Shown here piece after piece: positions 43,921 to 51,955 of a stretch of 64,000 nucleotides of DNA. Made by a program: the position numbers and the translations under genes. Origin of the DNA: Pontibacter beigongshangensis (GTDB lineage Bacteria; Bacteroidota; Bacteroidia; Cytophagales; Hymenobacteraceae); assembly GCF_014332515.1 (NCBI RefSeq), contig NZ_VFSD01000014.1, forward strand, positions 1-64,000, read 5' to 3'. The notes under the pieces were generated by a model, which did not search any database, was not told the origin of the DNA, and saw nothing but the letters and a program-made list of their open reading frames with translations. Position 1 is the stretch's first letter. The number at the start of each line of letters is the position of its first letter.

Positions 43921-44985
43921 CTATTTTGCGGGATCAGGGCCTTCCTTTTCCGGCTGCCTGCGCTCCAGCACATCCTTTACAAACAGCTCATTTACGACCA
44001 CCATTACCACAGCCAGTATGGGAGCTGCCATCAGCAGTCCCAGCCCGCCCATTAAAATACCAAACAGCACCTGAAAAAAGAGCAGCAAGGCCGGGGGCAG
44101 GTCTACCGTTTTCTGAAAAATAATGGGTGTAACCCAGTAGCTTTCTACCAACTGAATAGCCCCGTATACCAGCAGCACCGTTAGTGCCATATCAGGGCCC
44201 ACCGTAAATGCTACCAGCACGGCAGGCGCACCCGCCAGCCAGGGTCCGAGGTTCGGGATAAAAGCCAGGAAAAAGGAGATCAGGCCCAGGGCAAAGGCCA
44301 GCGGCAAACCAATAATCAGGTAAGCGATGGTGGTGCTTACCCCTATAATGGCCATGGCCGACACCATGCCCAGCAACCACTGCTTAAGGGTATGGTAGAG
44401 CTTCTGCAGCACCTCCTGCACACGGGCTCTTGCGCGCACGGGCATAAGCTTTACAAAGCCCCTGGTGTACATGCCAGGATCGGCAGCCAGAAACAGGGCG
44501 GCGATAATCACAATAAAGAAATCGGCCAGCAGGCTGAACGTAGATTTGAACACGCCGGTCAGCATGCTTGTCAATTCCTCCTGCTCCGGCAGCATCTCAC
44601 CCATATCGTCAGGTATCTGCTCTTCGAGCTTCTCTCCCCACGCCCGGCCTTTCAGCCAGTCCTGCATTTTTGTGATCGCCTCCGGAATGGTTTCGCGCAT
44701 TTCTTCAGCCTGTTCCGAAATAGTAGGCGCAATCAGCATAGAGGCCCCGGTAACCGAGCCAAACACCAGTATGATTACCAGCAAAAGGCTGAGCCAGCGT
44801 TTCAGCTTCAGCTTCTGAACCCCGATATCGGTTAGCCCGCAAAACATAACCGCCAGCAAAACCGCCGAAAACACTAGCAAAAAGAAATAAGAGGCCTTGC
44901 CTATCAGATAAAACCCCGAAGCGATGAGAAATACGATAAAGGCGGCCACTGCCACCCTTCTGGAGAAAGCGTATATGTTCTGCAT
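43921..44985 (-). CDS. AI-2E family transporter (PerM/YdiK type)
   Basis: 354-residue inner-membrane protein with about eight helices in the AI-2E exporter layout: an N-terminal helix cluster (AAFIVFLIASGFYLIG, YFFLLVFSAVLLAVMFCG), a long amphipathic cytoplasmic stretch (EQAEEMRETIPEAITKMQDWLKG), then the conserved C-terminal block ending in ESYWVTPIIFQKTVDLPPALLLF and GILMGGLGLLMAAPILAVVMV. The family is named for autoinducer-2 export, but many members (Na+/H+ antiport, others) act on different substrates, so transport specificity is open. Confidence 0.85.
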   Translation of the reverse strand: MQNIYAFSRRVAVAAFIVFLIASGFYLIGKASYFFLLVFSAVLLAVMFCGLTDIGVQKLKLKRWLSLLLVIILVFGSVTGASMLIAPTISEQAEEMRETIPEAITKMQDWLKGRAWGEKLEEQIPDDMGEMLPEQEELTSMLTGVFKSTFSLLADFFIVIIAALFLAADPGMYTRGFVKLMPVRARARVQEVLQKLYHTLKQWLLGMVSAMAIIGVSTTIAYLIIGLPLAFALGLISFFLAFIPNLGPWLAGAPAVLVAFTVGPDMALTVLLVYGAIQLVESYWVTPIIFQKTVDLPPALLLFFQVLFGILMGGLGLLMAAPILAVVMVVVNELFVKDVLERRQPEKEGPDPAK

Positions 44986-45161
44986 AAAATGCTTTTACTG
45001 TTTCGATATCCTGTTATTGCATTTCTTTGTACTCCTGAAAGCAACATATCGTTACCAGGGGCCTGTTTTACCGGGCCCTGCGGGAGCAAACTGCCGCTTA
45101 AGAACCAGACAGACGTTGGGTAGCCGTATTAACAAATGGCTAATATTTAGAAACTGTTTAC

Positions 45162-45192
45162 TTGAATTTCAGGGGATAATGGCTTACTTTCG
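45162..45192 (+). promoter_or_regulatory. Putative sucC promoter (TTG - 20 nt - TACTTTCG)
   Basis: TTG at 45162-45164 and TACTTTCG at 45185-45192 match the Bacteroidota -33/-7 arrangement with one mismatch in the -7 box; ATG follows 22 nt later. Confidence 0.5.
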
Positions 45193-45214
45193 TGCTTCCA
45201 ATAAAACTGAAAGC

Positions 45215-46417
45215 ATGAACATACACGAATATCAGGCGAAAGACATTCTGAAAAGCTACGGTGTCCGGATTCAGGAAGGTATCGTGGCTGAAACGCCAGA
45301 GCAGGCGGTAGAAGCTGCCCAGAGACTTACTGAAGAAACCGGTACCAGCTGGCACGTTATCAAAGCACAGATTCACGCGGGTGGTCGCGGTAAAGGCGGC
45401 GGCGTGAAACTGGCCAAAAACCTGGAGCAGGTAAAAGACATTTCTTCCCAGATTCTGGGCATGACCCTGGTGACGCACCAGACCGGCCCCGAAGGAAAAC
45501 TGGTGAATAAAGTGCTGGTGGCGCAGGATGTGTACTACCCCGGCGAGTCAGAAACCAAAGAGTTTTACCTGAGTATTCTGCTGGACCGTGCCAAAGGCCA
45601 GAACGTGATCATGGCATCTACTGAAGGTGGTATGGACATTGAGGAAGTGGCTGAGAAAACTCCTGAGAAAATCATTAAAGAGTGGATCGACCCGGCTGTT
45701 GGTCTGCAGGGTTTCCAGGCGCGCAAAGTGGCTTTCGCTTTCGGCCTTACCGGCAATGCCTTTAAGGAGATGGTGAAATTTGTGACCAACCTGTACAAAG
45801 CCTACATTGATATCGACGCTTCTATGTTCGAGATCAACCCGGTATTGAAAACATCTGACGATAAAATTCTGGCCGTAGACGCCAAAGTTGATATTGACGA
45901 CAGTGCCCTGTTCCGCCACAAAAACCTGGCTGACCTGCGCGATATTTCGGAAGAAGATCCGTTGGAAGTAGAGGCTGGCGAGCACAATCTGAACTACGTG
46001 AAGCTGGACGGCAACGTAGGTTGTATGGTAAACGGTGCTGGTCTGGCCATGGCCACCATGGACATCATCAAGCTTTCTGGCGGTGAGCCTGCCAACTTCC
46101 TCGACGTAGGCGGTAGCGCCAACGCCCAGACGGTAGAGGCTGGTTTCCGAATTATCCTGAAAGACCCTAACGTAAAAGCAATCCTGATCAACATCTTTGG
46201 CGGTATCGTGCGTTGCGACCGTGTAGCAAACGGTGTGGTGGAAGCTTACAAAAACATTGGCGACATCCGTGTGCCGATCATCGTTCGTCTGCAGGGAACA
46301 AACGCAGCAGAAGGTGCCCGTATCATAGATGAGTCTGGCCTGAAAGTTTACTCTGCGGTTGTGCTGAAAGAAGCTGCCGAGAAAGTAAAACAAGTGCTGG
46401 CAGAGGTTAACGCCTAA
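45215..46417 (+). CDS. sucC: Succinyl-CoA synthetase (ADP-forming) beta subunit
   Basis: TCA-cycle enzyme subunit that, with SucD, makes ATP from succinyl-CoA. It starts MNIHEYQAKDILKSYGV, then the ATP-grasp domain (HVIKAQIHAGGRGKGGGVKLAKN, LVTHQTGPEG, IDPAVGLQGFQARKVAF, FEINPVL, AVDAKVDIDDSALFRH) and the C-terminal ligase domain (GCMVNGAGLAMATMDIIK, PANFLDVGGSA, INIFGGIVRCDRVANGV, RLQGTNAAEG). Length from ATG 45215 is 400 residues, typical; the frame extends to 44924 but without family similarity. Terminator at 46437-46474. sucD is not adjacent. Confidence 0.95.
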   Translation: MNIHEYQAKDILKSYGVRIQEGIVAETPEQAVEAAQRLTEETGTSWHVIKAQIHAGGRGKGGGVKLAKNLEQVKDISSQILGMTLVTHQTGPEGKLVNKVLVAQDVYYPGESETKEFYLSILLDRAKGQNVIMASTEGGMDIEEVAEKTPEKIIKEWIDPAVGLQGFQARKVAFAFGLTGNAFKEMVKFVTNLYKAYIDIDASMFEINPVLKTSDDKILAVDAKVDIDDSALFRHKNLADLRDISEEDPLEVEAGEHNLNYVKLDGNVGCMVNGAGLAMATMDIIKLSGGEPANFLDVGGSANAQTVEAGFRIILKDPNVKAILINIFGGIVRCDRVANGVVEAYKNIGDIRVPIIVRLQGTNAAEGARIIDESGLKVYSAVVLKEAAEKVKQVLAEVNA

Positions 46418-46436
46418 GCCCTGACACTACGACCAA

Positions 46437-46474
46437 CAGAAAAGGCTGCCCTCACCGGTAGCCTTTTCTGTTTA
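46437..46474 (+). terminator. Terminator after sucC
   Basis: CAGAAAAGGCT (46437-46447) pairs perfectly with AGCCTTTTCTG (46460-46470), then TTTAAA. Confidence 0.8.
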
Positions 46475-46509
46475 AAGCTGCCGAGGTGCAGCAGCAGCAG
46501 GAGCAAAAG

Positions 46510-46540
46510 CCTCCGGAGAGCCGATTTCATTTAAATAATT
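46510..46540 (+). repeat. Interspersed CCTCCGGAGG/AATTATT element
   Basis: Preceded by GCAGCAGCAGGAGCAAAAG; end is ATTTAAATAATT. Confidence 0.7.
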
Positions 46541-46600
46541 AGAAGGTAGCTGTAGGTAGAGGTTTCTAAATTAATTTCCCTCCCTAACCCCATCATCACT

Positions 46601-46763
46601 GCCGCGAGCTTTCAGCTCGTGGTTCTACATGAAGCGAGTTTTCAACTCGCGGGAATCATTTGGCACATGCCAAAGATTTGGAGGAGAGATAAAATTGCCT
46701 TCAGGTCTGTTTCCGCGAGCTGAAAGCTCGCCCCATGACAGACCACGAGCTGAAAGCTCGCGG
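46601..46763. repeat. BIME-like cluster of four REP palindromes
   Basis: Units at 46601-46622, 46632-46653, 46711-46732 and 46742-46763 each contain CGAGCTTTCAGCTCG, CGAGTTTTCAACTCG or CGAGCTGAAAGCTCG. Units 1 and 4 are inverted copies of each other including flanks (CCGCGAGC...CTCGTGG), so the block can fold as a whole. This and the preceding element fill the 514-bp gap between sucC and hscB. Confidence 0.65.
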
Positions 46764-46931
46764 TAGTAACCGGTATATTGCTACAGAAATACCTTTTTAA
46801 ATATATTATAATGGCTGGTTGCTCTCAGGCATTTTGCTAAATGTAAACTTGTTGTTGCAAAACAGAGTAAATTAGCGGATGCGGCTTTTTGTGCTGCCTA
46901 TTGTACACATTGATATTTCGAAAATAGCTAC

Positions 46932-47468
46932 ATGACAAACTACTTCGATTTTTATAAAATCCCCGAAAATTTCCTGGTGGACGAAAAGGCCGTGAAGGTT
47001 AAATACTACGAGTTCAGCCGTGCCTACCACCCCGATTTTTTTGCCAACGACACGCCTGAGAAGCAGCAGGAGATTCTGCAGCTCTCTACGCTCAACACCA
47101 ACGCCTACCGCACCCTCAGCAACCCGGACCTGCGCATGCAGTACATCCTGAAGAAGCACGGCCTGCTGGAAGACGCTGGCAAAAACGACCTCCCTCCTGC
47201 CTTCCTGATGGAGATGATGGAGCTGAACGAGGAGCTGATGGAGCTGGAGTTCGACTTTGACGCAGCCAAACTGCACGAAATAGGAGAAAAAGCCGCCGGT
47301 TTAACAGCCACCTTAGACGCCGACATTCTGCCCACTTTGCAGCGATACCCTGAGCTTCATGGAGTTACAAAAGAGGCCGCCCTGGAAGAGGTAAAAACAT
47401 ATTACCTAAAGAAAAAATACCTGTTGCGAATAAAAGAAACATTATCTAAGTTTGCAGCACGCTCCTGA
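46932..47468 (+). CDS. hscB: Fe-S cluster assembly co-chaperone HscB
   Basis: J-domain protein that delivers the scaffold IscU/SufU to an Hsp70 during iron-sulphur assembly. The J domain has its HPD motif at 33-35 (AYHPDFF) after YFDFYKIPENFLVD, the C-terminal helical domain carries NDLPPAFLMEMMELNEELMELE, the region that contacts the scaffold. Length is 178 residues, as usual. It is 15 bp upstream of tRNA-Leu on the same strand, so they may be co-transcribed. Confidence 0.9.
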   Translation: MTNYFDFYKIPENFLVDEKAVKVKYYEFSRAYHPDFFANDTPEKQQEILQLSTLNTNAYRTLSNPDLRMQYILKKHGLLEDAGKNDLPPAFLMEMMELNEELMELEFDFDAAKLHEIGEKAAGLTATLDADILPTLQRYPELHGVTKEAALEEVKTYYLKKKYLLRIKETLSKFAARS

Positions 47469-47483
47469 ACGAGGGGCGCTTTT

Positions 47484-47567
47484 GCCTTGGTGGCGGAATT
47501 GGTAGACGCGCTGGTCTCAAACACCTGTGAGGTTACACTCGTGCCGGTTCGACTCCGGCCCAAGGTA
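47484..47567 (+). tRNA. tRNA-Leu (CAA anticodon)
   Basis: 84-nt class II tRNA: acceptor GCCTTGG with CCAAGGT and discriminator A73, D-arm GCGGAATTGGTAGACGCGC, anticodon loop CTCAAAC (anticodon CAA, reads UUG), long variable arm, T-arm GCCGG-TTCGACT-CCGGC. The 3' CCA is not encoded. Two small irregularities are seen: a G1-U72 wobble closing the acceptor stem and a U-U mismatch in the anticodon stem (CTGGT against ACCTG). Confidence 0.95.
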
Positions 47568-47586
47568 CATTATGCATTCAAAAAAC

Positions 47587-47618
47587 CCTGTAAATCAAGT
47601 ATTTACAGGGTTTTTTTG
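47587..47618 (+). terminator. Terminator after tRNA-Leu
   Basis: CCCTGTAAAT (47587-47596) and ATTTACAGGG (47602-47611) form a perfect stem with a 5-nt loop, followed by seven T. Confidence 0.9.
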
Positions 47619-47668
47619 TTTTTGGGGGACGGTACAGGGGACGAAATTATTCTTTATGAGCTATTTCT

Positions 47669-48061
47669 TTATTCTACAGCTTTTCCTTGAGGATTTTCTA
47701 CAGTTCTCCAACGACGGTACTGATTAGTATACTTATTTCTAAAATTATCCATTGATGCTTTGAATTGACCAATAATTAATATGGCGTCACTATTAGAAGG
47801 AAGAGATTCATCATCTAAATGATCTAAAAAATCTATCGTTGGCTCATCTTTCAAAAACTCTTTAAGCTGAGACAATACCCGGTTAATATTTTTAACTTTA
47901 AATTTATTAAGGGGGTCATCAGGTTTTTTCTTTGCAAACTCCTTCATTTCGGTGTAAATGGAATCTGCTAATTCATTAAGCATCTGAAATTTTACAATTT
48001 GAGCATTAGTAGGTAAATTTTCTTTGCTAGGCATCTTATTTAATATTTGTCTGTTAGCCAT
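47669..48061 (-). CDS. Small protein B of tRNA-Leu island, unknown family
   Basis: 130 residues, last gene of the three-gene minus-strand operon. It shares with its neighbour a core KKKPDDPLNKFKVKNINRVL ... a LPSNSDA motif followed by a hydrophobic stretch and Q, a pattern not shared with anything else here. The tail RRWRTVENPQGK contains a W-x-V-[DE] motif also echoed in the neighbour (WFWTVDKSK). No catalytic residues, signal peptide or membrane segment; charged and helical in appearance. A single nucleotide separates it from the upstream gene. ATG 48061 chosen; M11 is possible. I do not recognise the family. Confidence 0.65.
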   Translation of the reverse strand: MANRQILNKMPSKENLPTNAQIVKFQMLNELADSIYTEMKEFAKKKPDDPLNKFKVKNINRVLSQLKEFLKDEPTIDFLDHLDDESLPSNSDAILIIGQFKASMDNFRNKYTNQYRRWRTVENPQGKAVE

Positions 48062-48062
48062 A

Positions 48063-48461
48063 TTATTTGATTTTTTTTGGTGGACCAGTTTTTATTTTAG
48101 ACTTGCTTTTATCAACTGTCCAAAACCATTCGTAGAAGTACTTGTTTCCATCATATTGTTGCAATCTATATATATTATCAGCTCTCATCTTTTCAAAACA
48201 ATTTAAATACTGAGAGAGTATGAATGTTACATCACTATTCGATGGCAAATCATCCTCATCAAATTGTTCAAATGATGCTAGAGGTTTATATGGGGTACCA
48301 AGGAGCTTATTTGCACTAGAAAGAACTTCATTTATAAATTTCAATTTAAATTTATTCACCCCATCATTAGGTGACTTCTTTGAGAGAATAGTTATTTCTG
48401 ATAACAGTCCATCGAGTTGGCTTTGTATTTTCTCAAATAAATTAACTTCATTAGTATTCAT
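48063..48461 (-). CDS. Small protein A of tRNA-Leu island, paralogue of protein B
   Basis: 132 residues. Aligns along its length with the next gene: LSKKSPNDGVNKFKLKFINE against FAKKKPDDPLNKFKVKNINR, then FDEDDLPSNSDVTFILSQY against LDDESLPSNSDAILIIGQF, and WTVDKS against RTVENP. Overall identity is modest, so the duplication is old and the two copies have probably specialised. Basic C-terminus (KSKIKTGPPKKIK). Starts 10 nt after the nuclease-like gene ends and is certainly co-transcribed with it. Function unknown. Confidence 0.65.
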   Translation of the reverse strand: MNTNEVNLFEKIQSQLDGLLSEITILSKKSPNDGVNKFKLKFINEVLSSANKLLGTPYKPLASFEQFDEDDLPSNSDVTFILSQYLNCFEKMRADNIYRLQQYDGNKYFYEWFWTVDKSKSKIKTGPPKKIK

Positions 48462-48471
48462 AGTTTCACAT

Positions 48472-49845
48472 TTACGAAGGGCAAGCCCTTACAAATTCAA
48501 TATATTTTTTCTTTATAACTTCAATTGGATTTCTCTGCTTACTTTCAAATATCTGTGTCATTTGCTTCAAATCAGAATCATCAATAATTAAAATACACCT
48601 TCTTTGCCCTGACCATAGATCTATAGTATTTTTTATAATTTGCTTTGAGGGAGTGTTTCTAGTAACTATGATGCCAAATTTCCCAAAGTGATCGTTTAAA
48701 TATCTGTTAAGCTGAAAAATATGATCCCTCGTAACTTCGCGTACATTTTTTAACTCAAAAACAATCTGTTTACTCCCGTAAGCATCATATATCTCCTTAA
48801 GAAAATCAGTTGAGCTATTATTATAAAAAATCAAATCTCTAATAAGAACCCCTGAATCTGTACGACTCTGTTCTGCTGCAAAATCTAGATGTGGATAGAG
48901 TAAAGATGCTAACAATTGACATACATTATCCTCAAATTTCCTATCTGCATTATCAATCTTCCCAGTTGGCAACTTGCTAATGGTAGACATTTTTCTTTTT
49001 GCCGACGTTATTGGAATTTGATTAAATAGAGGATCATTCTTAAGGTTTTCAGCACTCTTTTCCTTAATAGCTGTATAAGCTTTAACTAAATCATAATTGT
49101 GCCTATTAAAGTTTAAAAGTTTAACTCGATTAGGGGTTTCTTCTCCTTCTTTCTTTACATTCTTTAAAAAGTAGTTATTAAAATAATCATCCGTATTCAA
49201 CCAAGGTATATGTCTGAGCCATCTTTTAGGCACAAAAAGAATAGGTTCCTTTGTTTCTGGGTTTATTGGCAAATAAGTTTCTTCATAAGCAAATTTAAAC
49301 TCCTTAGGATTGTATACATTTTCCAACTTTACTCTTTCAATTGGAATATGATGTTTTTCTGACTGTTCAATTGTAAAATCAATCAAGAAAGATTGCATAA
49401 AATTACAGGCAATATCACTTACTCTATCTTTCGAAAAATTCTCAACAAGCAATTGAATTTCTTCAAAGTGAGTAAAACCACTATTTTTTATTTGTGGTAT
49501 AGAATCAAATTGCTTTAATATTTCACTTGCTAACTTCTCTCCGATTCGTTTACCAGATTTTGATTTAGAATCTCCTAAGCCAACTTCATCACATTCAGAT
49601 GCTCTAATTAATAATTCAATTGCTTCTTTCTCTTTTCCCTTTGATAATAGGAATCCTAAGTGATTAAAGCTGTTAGTAATTAAAAGATGGAGAGAATTGT
49701 CTTGCATAGAAGGAGATTTCCATAAAAGGAAAGGATCTACATACAAGGGTATGTCCTCATCTATAAAGGGTATTGCAAAATCAACTTCCTCCTGTGTTAT
49801 TAATATGTTATGAAAGTCGTTTAGTCTCGGTCTAATTATACTCAT
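48472..49845 (-). CDS. PD-(D/E)xK nuclease-like protein of tRNA-Leu island
   Basis: 457 residues, first gene of the operon. The N-terminal ~300 residues are unrecognised (a striking PLYVDPFLLWKS near residues 33-44, and PKRWLRHIPWLNTDDYF around 207-222). The C-terminal ~150 residues fit a PD-(D/E)xK fold: FEDNVCQLL helix with Glu305, RDLIFYN with Asp337, IVFELKN with the E364-x-K366 pair, then HIFQLNRYL (Gln378) and a GIIVTRN strand, in the order and spacing of Mrr/RecB-type restriction nucleases. Base composition is far more AT-rich than neighbouring genes, signalling horizontal acquisition. Nuclease activity is inferred, not shown. Confidence 0.7.
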   Translation of the reverse strand: MSIIRPRLNDFHNILITQEEVDFAIPFIDEDIPLYVDPFLLWKSPSMQDNSLHLLITNSFNHLGFLLSKGKEKEAIELLIRASECDEVGLGDSKSKSGKRIGEKLASEILKQFDSIPQIKNSGFTHFEEIQLLVENFSKDRVSDIACNFMQSFLIDFTIEQSEKHHIPIERVKLENVYNPKEFKFAYEETYLPINPETKEPILFVPKRWLRHIPWLNTDDYFNNYFLKNVKKEGEETPNRVKLLNFNRHNYDLVKAYTAIKEKSAENLKNDPLFNQIPITSAKRKMSTISKLPTGKIDNADRKFEDNVCQLLASLLYPHLDFAAEQSRTDSGVLIRDLIFYNNSSTDFLKEIYDAYGSKQIVFELKNVREVTRDHIFQLNRYLNDHFGKFGIIVTRNTPSKQIIKNTIDLWSGQRRCILIIDDSDLKQMTQIFESKQRNPIEVIKKKYIEFVRACPS

Positions 49846-50273
49846 TATATTTTATAAATAATTTTACCCAGAGACTTATACTCGTGAGAGAAATTTAGTG
49901 TTATATCTCAGGTGGGTGTTTGTAATTTGAATTCTAAATTAAACCATTTACATATCTTCTGCTATATATATTAATAAAACAAAACATGATTCCTTCCGGA
50001 GTTTGAAAAACAGGCATTGTAGTGAAAAATGGGTAAAATAAGCTAAAAATGCTTTTTTGAGGCTGTTACCAATCATTCTTTATCCTTAATTTAAAGAATG
50101 GTTGCGGCAGGAATGATCCTTTTGTGTTCACAGAAAAGCCAATTTACTCCTCCCGCTGTACATAGAATAGCAGTGACAGGCATAAAAAATCCGCCCTAGT
50201 TACTCCTAGAGCGGATTTTTGTGCTTATCCCTCCTTGTATAAAATTAGGGATGATTTATGTTTTAACCTTATG
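49846..50273. other. AT-rich right edge of the tRNA-Leu island
   Basis: About 430 bases: upstream region of the nuclease-like operon (no perfect promoter box seen) and, further right, composition returning to that of the host. No tRNA 3'-end duplication (attachment site) is visible. The terminator of the GH43-like gene lies at 50184-50220. Confidence 0.4.
50184..50220 (-). terminator. Bidirectional terminator, serving the GH43-like gene
   Basis: AAAAAATCCGC (50184-50194) pairs with GCGGATTTTT (50211-50220), further extended by CTAG/CTAG; T-runs on both strands. Confidence 0.8.
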
Positions 50274-51899
50274 TTACTTTTCCAGAACCAGCGAAACATC
50301 ATCGATCTGGCAGGTAGCTCCAGCCTTACCCTCCGCTCTAAAGCCAATCTCCACTTTGCCGTTTTTAACTGGTATCTGTTTTAGTTCAACCGTATGCCAT
50401 TGCGGATTTTCTTTCTTCACCTTTTGTGCCAGCCGTTTTCCGCCGCTTTCTGCATACATCTCAAGCCTTTTAAAATCATTGCTATTCCGGATAGTAGCCT
50501 TCAGCGTGTAGGAGCCGTCCTTTAGTTCAACGTACGGAGAAGAGCTGATAACTTGAGCAACATTCCGTTCAAAGTCAACTTTATCGCTGATATGAAGGCT
50601 TCTTTCACCTACAACTGTTTTCCGGTCATCTTCGGAATTGGCAAAATTCAGTTCGGGCGAACTCAGCGTATCAATCGAAATCCTGTTCCCTTTCAGGACG
50701 GTGGTTTCCCAGCCAATAAGATAAGTTTGAACCGGTTTAAAATGGCTGGGCATCCTTTTTCGGTCGGCCTCAAAACTTCCATTTTTAACGTAGTTATTAT
50801 CAGCGGCTACTTCCCACTCACCTGTTTTAGCATCCAGGTTCCACGACCCCAGGGAATTGAAATATGGCTTTGCCCCATTAAAGGATAAGGGCACCCACTG
50901 GTTGTATCCTAACCCGTTACCGGCAAAGTTGGCCCATCTGTCGCCGCAGTAAACAACTGTTTCTTGTTTGCTGCCATTTAGTTTAACGAAAAAACCTGTT
51001 TGCGAAACGTGTGCATAATCTTCACTGGCACCATCCATCACCAGCATGTTATTCAGCGGCTCATACGGTCCTCTTACATCGTCTGCCACCAGGTAATACG
51101 CCAGAGAAGAATCCCAGCCGTAAATATTGGAGGCAGCCATATAATACTTGCCCTTGTACTTAAACATGCAGTTTCCTTCGCGGCTTGCTCCCTCAAAAAT
51201 TTTAACACAGTCCAGCAGGTCTACTTTTCCGTCTTTCATGCCTATTTCAGAAACATAAATCTTGTTTCTTCCCCTTCCATAAGAATAAACCAGGTAAGAT
51301 TTACCGGTGTCCTCATCCGTGAAAACAGTCTGATCGCCGGTATTGGTAGTGCCTATCCGGTCCAGCATACTTATCTTCTGGTGCCATTTAAAGGGGCCGG
51401 CAGGCAGGTCCGAAACAGCGATCAGCACCTGCGCCCCATGTTGCACAAACATGGCATATTGGTTTATCTCTTTCATGTAAGCTACGCCCAGGCGCCCTAC
51501 CCAGGTCCATCTGCCATCCGGCATGGCTTCTGCCTTTGTCATGGCGTCCGCTTCAAAAGTCCAGTTAGCCAAGTCGGTTGAAGAATAGCAGGTAACTGAT
51601 TCAAAGCTCGCCCTGGGCAACGTTTTGTTAGGAGACGCTCTGTATGTCTCTGCCTCTTTGTAGTGAACGCCGTACCAGTAATATTTTTCCTGGCCTGTTT
51701 CAGGATCTTTGAAAGTAAATATCCCCCCTCCCTGGCTGTAAATAGGCTGACCGTCCCTGGTGTCCCGGAATACATCGTTTTTAATGTTAAGTTTCTGGGC
51801 ACTGCCCGGGGTGCCCGGAAAAATAGCCAGCAGAAGCATTAATAAAATCAGAGGACTGTGCCTGACAAAAAAACCTTTTAATCTCATTTTATGGTGCAT
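50274..51899 (-). CDS. Family 43-like glycoside hydrolase with C-terminal carbohydrate-binding-like domain
   Basis: 541 residues, secreted (signal peptide LILLMLLLAIFPGTPGSAQ). Residues about 40-370 look like a five-bladed GH43-type propeller: PIYSQGGGIFTF, YYWYGVHYKE, SSTDLANWTFE, GRLGVAYMKEINQYAMFVQHG, GDQTVFTDEDTGKSYLVYS, EGNCMFKYKGKYYM, QWVPLSF. From about residue 370 a jelly-roll-like part (YVKNGSFEADRKRMP, CQIDDVSLVLEK) resembles carbohydrate-binding modules. Likely hydrolyses plant- or microbial-derived glycans in the periplasm or outside. The catalytic residues cannot be assigned with certainty. Start ATG 51899 or 51887. Confidence 0.8.
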   Translation of the reverse strand: MHHKMRLKGFFVRHSPLILLMLLLAIFPGTPGSAQKLNIKNDVFRDTRDGQPIYSQGGGIFTFKDPETGQEKYYWYGVHYKEAETYRASPNKTLPRASFESVTCYSSTDLANWTFEADAMTKAEAMPDGRWTWVGRLGVAYMKEINQYAMFVQHGAQVLIAVSDLPAGPFKWHQKISMLDRIGTTNTGDQTVFTDEDTGKSYLVYSYGRGRNKIYVSEIGMKDGKVDLLDCVKIFEGASREGNCMFKYKGKYYMAASNIYGWDSSLAYYLVADDVRGPYEPLNNMLVMDGASEDYAHVSQTGFFVKLNGSKQETVVYCGDRWANFAGNGLGYNQWVPLSFNGAKPYFNSLGSWNLDAKTGEWEVAADNNYVKNGSFEADRKRMPSHFKPVQTYLIGWETTVLKGNRISIDTLSSPELNFANSEDDRKTVVGERSLHISDKVDFERNVAQVISSSPYVELKDGSYTLKATIRNSNDFKRLEMYAESGGKRLAQKVKKENPQWHTVELKQIPVKNGKVEIGFRAEGKAGATCQIDDVSLVLEK

Positions 51900-51955
51900 A
51901 GGGATGAATTAAGTGGTATCTATCGAACTAAGATAGAGCAGTCATTAAGAAAGTT

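Noticed and set aside
44924-45214. 97-residue extension of sucC
   Set aside because: No family similarity; a TTG-20-TACTTTCG promoter lies inside it.
46601-46763. Possible CRISPR array
   Set aside because: Only four units, mirrored rather than direct, uneven spacers, and no cas genes; better read as REP palindromes.
47568-50273. Attachment-site duplication bounding the island
   Set aside because: I could not find a copy of the tRNA 3' end to the right of the island, and no integrase is present.
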